This document shows, piece after piece, positions 6,302 to 11,122 of a stretch of DNA of 11,122 bases (positions are counted from its first letter, which is position 1; each line of letters opens with the position of its first letter). The stretch is taken from NCBI GenBank assembly GCA_947472655.1, contig CANJCG010000054.1:1-11122 (forward strand), written 5' to 3'. The notes under the pieces were generated by a model that had not been told where the DNA came from, did no database searches, and worked only from the letters and a program-made list of their open reading frames with translations. The position numbers and the translations under genes are program-made. The DNA is from Actinomycetota bacterium. Its GTDB lineage: Bacteria; Actinomycetota; Actinomycetes; S36-B12.

Positions 6302-7422
6302 GTGCGATCACTATTGCTCCACCAATGGATCTTGCTCCGCGGGTGCATTCATTGGACCCAGCAGCGTTTACGGTACCCACCGCAAGGGATGAGGAATGGC
6401 GCTTTTCTCCAGTTGACCGTTTAAAGCAATTCTTTGATGCTGATCCAGCTGCCGGTTTCGTCACGGCAACGGGTAACGGTGTCAACGTTGTGCCGATGTC
6501 TGAGGTGGCGAGTTCGTGGATCCCGATTGATCTCGCATCAGCGATTGCTCGAGCCAATGTAAAAAAGGCTGGGGTTCTAGAGATCCCTGCGCAAGCACAA
6601 TGGGCTGAACCGGTCATTGTTGATCTGACGACAATCGAACACAATTCTTATCAGCACTTGGAAATTGTTGCGGGCCAATTCAGTGTTGCAACAGTCGTTA
6701 TACGCCAGACGCTGACAGGAAATGTGAGTGGATCAATCGTGATCAACGTCGGCGATGGCGCGCACTTGCGTGTTATCACTGTGGTCGAAGGCGAATTTTC
6801 TACGGCGCTTGCGTTACAGATGCCCGTCATTGTTGGCCGTGACGCCACCTTTATTGGGGCACTAGCAACTTTGGGTGGGGGAGCCGTTCGTATTCAGAGT
6901 TCAGTGCAATACACCGCTCCTGGAGGGCGTGCCGAACTATTCGGAGTCTTTCTATCCGATGCGGGGCAACATGTTGAGCACCGGATTTTCGTTCACCATG
7001 ATCAACCACACTGCGTAAGCGAAGTAATCTTTAAGGGTGCTCTGCTTAATCCTGGCGCGCGAAGCGCATGGATTGGTGATGTATTAGTTCGCAAAGACGC
7101 GATTGGTACCGAGACCCATCAGTCAAATCGCAATCTCTTGTTATCTGAAGGTTCACGCGCTGATTCAGTGCCCAACCTTGAACTCGAAACAGGAGACATT
7201 GTGCGCGCGGGTCACGCAAGTGCCACCGGTCGTTTTGATGATGAGCAACTCTTCTATCTGCAGTCACGTGGTCTCACACTCGACGAGGCGCGTCAACTTG
7301 TGGTTCGTGGTTTCTTTGCTGATGTTTTGGGACGCATTGGCAACGACACGTGGCGAGACTCGCTATTAGTGACAATCTCAGATCGACTCGGAATCTCGCC
7401 AGTGGAAGATACCGATGAGTGA
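6298..7422 (+). CDS. sufD: SufD, Fe-S cluster assembly subunit
   Basis: Paralogue and partner of SufB in the SufBC2D complex, needed for iron entry and stability of the scaffold. The protein has 374 residues. The N-terminal helical part includes the family motif DEEWRFSPVDRL (31-42), a parallel beta-helix core follows, and the C-terminal part has DIVRAGHASATGRFDDEQLF (300-319). H306 aligns with E. coli SufD H360. The position of E. coli C358 is Ala (A304) here, as I recall for other actinobacteria. The ATG at 6298 overlaps the sufB stop as ATGA and has GGAAGG 9 nt upstream. Its last 8 bp overlap the start of the Rieske gene (ATGAGTGA), so the operon is tightly coupled. Confidence 0.95.
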   Translation: MSAITIAPPMDLAPRVHSLDPAAFTVPTARDEEWRFSPVDRLKQFFDADPAAGFVTATGNGVNVVPMSEVASSWIPIDLASAIARANVKKAGVLEIPAQAQWAEPVIVDLTTIEHNSYQHLEIVAGQFSVATVVIRQTLTGNVSGSIVINVGDGAHLRVITVVEGEFSTALALQMPVIVGRDATFIGALATLGGGAVRIQSSVQYTAPGGRAELFGVFLSDAGQHVEHRIFVHHDQPHCVSEVIFKGALLNPGARSAWIGDVLVRKDAIGTETHQSNRNLLLSEGSRADSVPNLELETGDIVRAGHASATGRFDDEQLFYLQSRGLTLDEARQLVVRGFFADVLGRIGNDTWRDSLLVTISDRLGISPVEDTDE

Positions 7423-7774
7423 TTTTGTTCGCGTTGGTCCTCTCACCGATGTTCCGATGGGAAGTGCTATGAAGGTTACTGTTCTTGATCGCCCGATCGC
7501 CGTTGTGAATTGTGCTGAAGGAATTTTTGCTATTTCTGATATTTGCTCTCACGCGGATGTATCTCTTTCCGAGGGTGAAGTTATCGACTGCACTATCGAA
7601 TGTTGGTTGCACGGCTCGCAATTTAATCTGCGCACCGGGCAGCCTCTATCACCACCAGCATTAAGTCCTGTTGCTACGTATGAAGTCCGACTTGTAGATG
7701 ATGCGGGAATAACGCACATCGAAGTTTCTGCTTCTCCGAATCCTGTTTCCACCGATGGAAGGTTCCAATCATGA
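7415..7774 (+). CDS. Rieske [2Fe-2S] ferredoxin of the suf operon
   Basis: A 119-residue soluble Rieske-type protein of the non-heme, NirD/BphF-like group. It has no signal peptide or membrane anchor, so it is cytoplasmic. The cluster ligands are complete: C44-S-H46 and C63-W-L-H66, in the family pattern CxH...CxxH. The cluster-binding fold ends with LRTGQPLSPPAL and a beta strand YEVRLVDDAGITHIEV. The disulfide cysteines of high-potential bc1-type Rieske proteins are absent, pointing to a lower-potential ferredoxin. The ATG at 7415 has GGAAG 6 nt upstream and overlaps sufD by 8 bp; the stop overlaps sufC as ATGA. Placement between sufD and sufC, known in many actinobacteria but not in M. tuberculosis as I recall, suggests an electron donor or a cluster acceptor in assembly. 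That role is inferred. Confidence 0.92.
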   Translation: MSDFVRVGPLTDVPMGSAMKVTVLDRPIAVVNCAEGIFAISDICSHADVSLSEGEVIDCTIECWLHGSQFNLRTGQPLSPPALSPVATYEVRLVDDAGITHIEVSASPNPVSTDGRFQS

Positions 7775-8532
7775 GCTCATTAGTCATCACTGATCTGCAC
7801 GCGCAGGTCCACACCGACACTGGCCCCAAAGACATTCTTCGCGGTGTCACTCTGACTATCGATTCAGGACGCACTCACGCAATCATGGGACCCAATGGTT
7901 CGGGTAAATCAACCTTGGCCTATGTCATCGCGGGTCACCCTCGCTACACCGTCACGTCAGGAACCATCACTCTTGATGGCGTTGATGTACTTGCTATGAG
8001 TGTCGATGAGCGTGCCCGTGCTGGACTTTTCTTGGCGATGCAATATCCCGTTGAGGTACCAGGCGTTTCGGTTGCAAACTTCCTGCGCACTGCAGTGACT
8101 GCTGCCCGCGGTGAAGCGCCCAAGCTTCGTCTATGGATTAAGGAAATGAAGGAAGCCATGGCTGATCTCCAGATGGATCCTTCGTTCGCCGAACGAAATC
8201 TCAATGAGGGCTTTTCCGGTGGAGAAAAGAAGCGGCTGGAGATTCTACAACTGAGCTTATTGCGACCAAAGATTGCAATTTTGGATGAAACCGACTCGGG
8301 ACTCGACGTCGACGCTCTTCGGGTCGTCTCCGAAGGTGTGAATCGCTATCGTGAAGCAACAGGGGCCGGCACTTTGCTGATCACCCACTACACGCGGATT
8401 CTTCGCTACATCACTCCAGACGTGGTGCACGTGTTCTCAGACGGACGCATCGTCGAAACAGGTGGGCCAGAACTTGCTGACGTTCTCGAAGCCGATGGCT
8501 ACGAGCGCTTCACGACAGTACCGAGCGCCTAG
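7771..8532 (+). CDS. sufC: SufC, Fe-S assembly ATPase
   Basis: ABC-type ATPase of the SufBC2D complex; ATP-driven dimerisation reshapes SufB and SufD for cluster assembly. It is cytoplasmic and not a transporter. The 253 residues show Walker A GPNGSGKST (40-48), Q-loop Q91 in AMQYPVEVPGV, signature FSGGEKKR (148-155), Walker B IAILDETDSGLD (168-179) with catalytic E173, and switch H206 in ITHYTRIL. The SufC-specific FSGGEKKRLEILQ and LDETDSGLD forms separate it from transport ATPases. The ATG at 7771 has GGAAGG 8 nt upstream and overlaps the Rieske stop as ATGA. The next gene, sufS, follows after 5 bp. Confidence 0.97.
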   Translation: MSSLVITDLHAQVHTDTGPKDILRGVTLTIDSGRTHAIMGPNGSGKSTLAYVIAGHPRYTVTSGTITLDGVDVLAMSVDERARAGLFLAMQYPVEVPGVSVANFLRTAVTAARGEAPKLRLWIKEMKEAMADLQMDPSFAERNLNEGFSGGEKKRLEILQLSLLRPKIAILDETDSGLDVDALRVVSEGVNRYREATGAGTLLITHYTRILRYITPDVVHVFSDGRIVETGGPELADVLEADGYERFTTVPSA

Positions 8533-8537
8533 TACAC

Positions 8538-9821
8538 ATGACTGTTCTCGATGTTGCAGCCATCAAGGCTGATTTTCCGATTCTGTCCACCACGGTGCGT
8601 GGGGGACAGCCATTGGTGTACCTCGATAGTGGTGCAACATCGCAAAAGCCTGTTGTCGTTCTGGATGCTGAACGTGATTTCTATGAACACGCCAATGCAG
8701 CTGTCCATCGTGGAGCTCATGCACTGGCAGAGGCAGCGACCGATGCTTTTGAAGATGCACGACGCACAATTGCCAACTTTAATGGCGCACGAAGTCAAGA
8801 CTTGATCTTCACCAAGAACGCAACAGAGAGTCTGAATCTCGCCGCCTATGCCTTTTCAAACGCGACAGCACTCGCGCAGTTCGAACCGCACTCAGCGAAC
8901 CCGCAGTTTGTACTTAAACCGGGCGATTCGATTGTCGTTACGGAAATGGAGCACCACGCTAATTTGGTCCCGTGGCAAGAAGTTTGCCGCAAAACAGGTG
9001 CAACTCTGAGGTGGATTCCACTCACCGACGAAGGTCGTTTGGATCTGACGAATATTGACTCGATCATTGACAAGACCACGAAGGCTGTCAGCGTTGTTCA
9101 TCAGTCCAATATTCTAGGAACGCTCAATCCAGTGCGCCATCTCATGGAGCTTGCACACGCCGTTAACGCCGTTGGAATTATTGACGCATGCCAATCGATT
9201 CCGCATATGCCAGTGAGGCTTGATGAGCTGGGCGCAGATCTCGTGGCTTGGAGCGGTCACAAGATGCTGGGACCAACGGGAATTGGGTGTTTGTGGGGTA
9301 CAGAATCCATTCTGAATGCCATGCCGCCTTTTTTGACCGGTGGTTCAATGATCGAAATGGTTGCGATGGAGAAAAGCACATTCGCGTCGCCGCCAGCAAA
9401 ATTTGAAGCGGGGACGCCCATGGCAGCGCAAGCAGTGGGTCTTGCTGCTGCAGTTCGCTATCTCGAGAACATTGGGATGGATGCTGTCGCCGCACATGAG
9501 GATGCGTTAACGCAATACACCCTCGATGCGCTCAACTCACTCGATGGCGTACGCATTATTGGACCTACGGATTCAAATGATCGTGGCAGCGCAATTTCAT
9601 TTGTGGTTGAGGGGCTGCATCCACATGATGTAGGGCAAGTTCTAGATAGCACTGGAGTAGCGGTCCGGGTGGGACACCATTGCGCCTGGCCGACCTGCCG
9701 TCGGTTTGGCGTTCCGTCTACCACGCGGATTTCTCCCTATATTTATAACGATTTTGCCGACCTCGATAAAGCAGTCCTTGGTATACAAGCCGCTCAGGAT
9801 TTTTTTGGGGTGAACGCGTGA
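8538..9821 (+). CDS. sufS: SufS, group II cysteine desulfurase
   Basis: PLP-dependent enzyme that turns cysteine into alanine and holds the sulfur as a persulfide for SufU. The 427 residues are slightly longer than E. coli SufS, partly from a segment at about 107-126 (NATALAQFEPHSANPQFVLK). Motifs are TEMEHHANLVPW (135-146, PLP-stacking His), DACQSIPH (216-223), the Schiff-base lysine K242 in WSGHKMLGPTG, and the catalytic cysteine C382 in VRVGHHCAWP. R397 in TTRISPYIYN matches the substrate-carboxylate arginine. A second cysteine, C387, lies five residues after the catalytic one. This is the only junction in the operon without overlap: the ATG lies 5 nt after the sufC stop and has no clear ribosome site, so translation may depend on coupling. 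The stop overlaps the sufU GTG. Confidence 0.96.
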   Translation: MTVLDVAAIKADFPILSTTVRGGQPLVYLDSGATSQKPVVVLDAERDFYEHANAAVHRGAHALAEAATDAFEDARRTIANFNGARSQDLIFTKNATESLNLAAYAFSNATALAQFEPHSANPQFVLKPGDSIVVTEMEHHANLVPWQEVCRKTGATLRWIPLTDEGRLDLTNIDSIIDKTTKAVSVVHQSNILGTLNPVRHLMELAHAVNAVGIIDACQSIPHMPVRLDELGADLVAWSGHKMLGPTGIGCLWGTESILNAMPPFLTGGSMIEMVAMEKSTFASPPAKFEAGTPMAAQAVGLAAAVRYLENIGMDAVAAHEDALTQYTLDALNSLDGVRIIGPTDSNDRGSAISFVVEGLHPHDVGQVLDSTGVAVRVGHHCAWPTCRRFGVPSTTRISPYIYNDFADLDKAVLGIQAAQDFFGVNA

Positions 9822-10273
9822 ACCTAGAAGCTCTCTACCAAGACATTATTTTGGATCATTACAAGAACCCACGGGGTAAGGGTTTACTCGAGCACCCGCT
9901 CGCGAGTGCCTTTCATGTAAATCCAACGTGTGGCGATGAGATCACGGTCGAGGTTGGCGTGGATGAAAGCGGCGGCCTGCGGATCGGCTATGAAGGCCAA
10001 GGCTGTTCAATTTCGCAGGCGAGCGCGAGCGTGCTCGTTGAACTCTTACAAGGCAAGTCCATGGTGGAAAGCGAACAGGCTCGCCTAGCGTTTATTGACC
10101 TAATGCATTCAAAGGGCGTTGGTGAACCTGATGAAGATGTGCTTGGAGATGCGGTTGCCTTTGCTGGTGTTGCGAAATTCCCAGCTCGAGTGAAATGTGC
10201 GTTGTTGGCCTGGATGGCCTTGCAAGATGCTGAAATACAAGCCGGTTTATTAACGACAGGAGAGCAAACATGA
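9818..10273 (+). CDS. sufU: SufU, zinc-dependent sulfurtransferase partner of SufS
   Basis: IscU-like protein of the SufU branch. In Gram-positive bacteria it accepts the SufS persulfide through a zinc-bound cysteine rather than acting as a scaffold. The 151 residues carry the ligands C38 and D40 in NPTCGDE, C63 in GQGCSISQAS and C127 in ARVKCALLAW. The stretch between the second and third cysteine (about residues 79-120) has the insertion that marks SufU from IscU. The start is GTG 9818, with GGGGTG 5 nt upstream, overlapping the sufS stop as GTGA. The stop overlaps sufT as ATGA. Its place directly after sufS fits its role. Confidence 0.95.
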   Translation: MNLEALYQDIILDHYKNPRGKGLLEHPLASAFHVNPTCGDEITVEVGVDESGGLRIGYEGQGCSISQASASVLVELLQGKSMVESEQARLAFIDLMHSKGVGEPDEDVLGDAVAFAGVAKFPARVKCALLAWMALQDAEIQAGLLTTGEQT

Positions 10274-10584
10274 GTACCGCAACCGAAGATGAGGTTTTGG
10301 AGGCGATGCGTGATGTTGTCGATCCGGAGCTTGGCATCAACGTGGTAGACCTCGGTTTGGTCTACGGGGTTACGATTGACGACACCAATATCGCCACCGT
10401 TGACATGACGTTGACGTCAGCGGCTTGTCCGCTCACAGATGTCATCGAAGACCAGACACGGGCTGCCTTGAGTGCTGTTGTCGATGACTTCCGTATCAAT
10501 TGGGTATGGATGCCACCTTGGGGCCCGGACAAGATCACAGACGATGGTCGCGACATGTTGCGATCCTTGGGATTCAATCTCTAA
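10270..10584 (+). CDS. sufT: SufT, MIP18/DUF59-family Fe-S maturation factor
   Basis: A small cytoplasmic protein of the MIP18 (DUF59) family that helps mature or deliver Fe-S clusters to target proteins, especially under high demand. The 104 residues show VVDPELGINVVDLGLVY (16-32), the conserved TSAACPLTDVI with C53, and WMPPWGPDKITDDGRDMLRS (80-99, with the PPW motif). The ATG at 10270 has AGGAG 7 nt upstream and overlaps the sufU stop as ATGA. It is the last gene of the suf operon; a 234-bp gap follows. The family match is strong. The exact role is known from a few species only. Confidence 0.94.
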   Translation: MSTATEDEVLEAMRDVVDPELGINVVDLGLVYGVTIDDTNIATVDMTLTSAACPLTDVIEDQTRAALSAVVDDFRINWVWMPPWGPDKITDDGRDMLRSLGFNL

Positions 10585-10641
10585 AAGTTCAAAATCTGGT
10601 GTCACTGAGGGTGTTTGGTAATTCGGTCTGCGCCCACCGCG

Positions 10642-10647
10642 TACCCT
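10642..10647 (+). promoter_or_regulatory. possible -10 box before a small ORF
   Basis: TACCCT fits TANNNT and lies with its last T exactly 7 nt upstream of an ATG at 10654, the spacing also seen at ctaB and the exporter operon. No good -35 is visible. A match at this fixed distance is expected by chance about once per 64 start codons, so this is weak evidence on its own. Confidence 0.3.
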
Positions 10648-10653
10648 TGGCTT

Positions 10654-10728
10654 ATGCAGACGGTTGCCGATTACGCGTGGGGTGCCTGGATTCGCCCTTT
10701 GGCCGTGGAGATTCAACTCCAAATTTAG
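10654..10728 (+). CDS. possible small leaderless ORF, 24 residues, unknown
   Basis: ATG to TAG, 24 codons, starting with MQTVADYAWGAWIRPLAVE. It is hydrophobic and aromatic, with two Trp four residues apart (W9, W12), and has no charged tail. I do not recognise it. Its support is the TACCCT box at the exact leaderless distance and its place in the gap before the ABC-F gene. It could be a leader peptide, a small protein, or chance. The codons look similar to the neighbours, but 24 codons is too few to judge. Confidence 0.2.
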   Translation: MQTVADYAWGAWIRPLAVEIQLQI

Positions 10729-10807
10729 TGTTGTTGTGACTCCACTCTGGTCTTTCTGGCCAGTGTGTTTCCCCTGCTCAAAGACAGTTTCCCTAGTGAA
10801 AGATCCA

Positions 10808-10813
10808 TATATT
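10808..10813 (+). promoter_or_regulatory. possible -10 box of the ABC-F gene
   Basis: TATATT is a strong -10 sequence, separated by five bases from the ATG at 10819. This is one base shorter than at ctaB but would still allow a start at or next to the ATG. No Shine-Dalgarno sequence precedes the ATG, which favours a leaderless message. Confidence 0.4.
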
Positions 10814-10818
10814 CCTCA

Positions 10819-11122
10819 ATGATTGTTGCCACAGATGTGGAGTTGCGAGCTGGTGCGCAGCTTTTGTTATCTCAAGCCAGTTTCAGAGTCGCTAAGGGCG
10901 ATCGCATCGGCCTGGTCGGGCGCAACGGTGCGGGGAAAACCACGCTCACAAAGGCACTCGCTGGGGAAACGCTTCCCACCCTTGGAAAAATCACCTCCAC
11001 TGGCTCAGTTGGCTATCTGCCTCAGGACCCAGCTTCGGGTGATCCAGATGAATTAGCCAGGGATCGCATTTTGAGCGCTCGGGGCCTGCAAGATGTCCTC
11101 AAGCGAATGCTGGAAGCCTCGA
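10819..11122 (+). CDS. ABC-F family ATPase, N-terminal part (cut by window edge)
   Basis: N-terminal 101 residues of an ABC-F protein: soluble, ribosome-associated ATPases with two nucleotide-binding domains and no membrane part, acting in translation or, in some members, antibiotic protection. The start MIVATDVELRAGAQLLL is followed by KGDRIGLVGRNGAGKTTL with Walker A at 34-41 (GRNGAGKT). Q69 of the Q-loop follows in VGYLPQDP, then RDRILSARGL, the start of the arm region. The wording closely resembles the ABC-F gene downstream of suf in Streptomyces and Mycobacterium (Rv1473 type, recalled from memory). The start is ATG 10819, with no ribosome site but a TATATT box 5 nt upstream. The gene is probably transcribed separately from suf. 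The linker and second ATPase domain lie outside the window. Confidence 0.92.
   Translation, partial: MIVATDVELRAGAQLLLSQASFRVAKGDRIGLVGRNGAGKTTLTKALAGETLPTLGKITSTGSVGYLPQDPASGDPDELARDRILSARGLQDVLKRMLEAS

Larger units (their letters stand above)
10585..10818. other. intergenic region between sufT and the ABC-F gene
   Basis: The only long gap in the window (234 bp). It holds a possible leaderless 24-residue ORF (10654-10728), an imperfect nested inverted repeat at 10633-10681, and a small stem TGGAG-ATTCAA-CTCCA at 10706-10721 followed by AATTTAG. None of the stems is followed by a real T run, so I see no convincing intrinsic terminator for the suf operon. I see no tRNA or other known RNA gene. 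Confidence 0.6.

Noticed and set aside
10743..10767. Stem-like CACTCTGG...CCAGTG as a suf terminator
   Set aside because: The pairing is short and bulged and there is no T run behind it.
1..11122. Mobile elements, CRISPR arrays, tRNA or rRNA genes, defence or toxin systems
   Set aside because: I saw no transposase or integrase motif, no direct-repeat array, no cloverleaf and no foreign-looking gene. The gene content is conserved actinobacterial housekeeping.

Overview
The window comes from an actinobacterial (Actinomycetota) chromosome. The base composition is moderate, roughly half G+C by eye. Gene order and content are the main evidence. A suf operon of sufR-sufB-sufD-Rieske-sufC-sufS-sufU-sufT is flanked on one side by an ABC exporter, ctaA, ctaB and transketolase, and on the other by an ABC-F ATPase. 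From memory, the same neighbourhood occurs around Rv1449c-Rv1473 in Mycobacterium tuberculosis and around the transketolase/ctaB/suf region of Streptomyces. Genes are packed with 4-bp ATGA/GTGA overlaps. Several operon heads look leaderless, with a TANNNT -10 box just before the start codon. A compact genome is likely, but the genus cannot be fixed from this sequence.

Layout. 1-614 (minus) is the N-terminal part of transketolase, cut by the window edge; its product belongs to the pentose phosphate pathway. 630-1544 (plus) is ctaB, heme O synthase. 1534-2466 (minus) is ctaA, heme A synthase, convergent with and overlapping ctaB. 2487-3251 and 3248-4150 (minus) are the permease and ATPase of an ABC-2 exporter, transcribed with ctaA in the order ATPase-permease-ctaA. 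4151-4229 is a divergent promoter region. 4230-10584 (plus) is the eight-gene suf operon. 10585-10818 is the only sizeable non-coding gap. 10819 to the end (plus) is the N-terminus of an ABC-F protein.

How the genes work together. SufS removes sulfur from cysteine and passes it to SufU. The SufB-SufC-SufD complex assembles Fe-S clusters, and SufT and the Rieske-type ferredoxin are accessory. SufR is an Fe-S-sensing repressor. A perfect CAAC-N6-GTTG inverted repeat, the operator form known for cyanobacterial SufR, covers the presumed transcription and translation start of sufR, so feedback control of the whole operon is likely. CtaB and CtaA act in turn to turn heme B into heme A for aa3-type cytochrome oxidase, so the window joins two iron-cofactor pathways.

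I found no mobile element, CRISPR array, RNA gene or clearly novel system. The points most worth a second look are the operator over a leaderless start, the 15-bp divergent spacing of transketolase and ctaB, the Rieske protein inside the suf operon, and a possible leaderless 24-residue ORF before the ABC-F gene.
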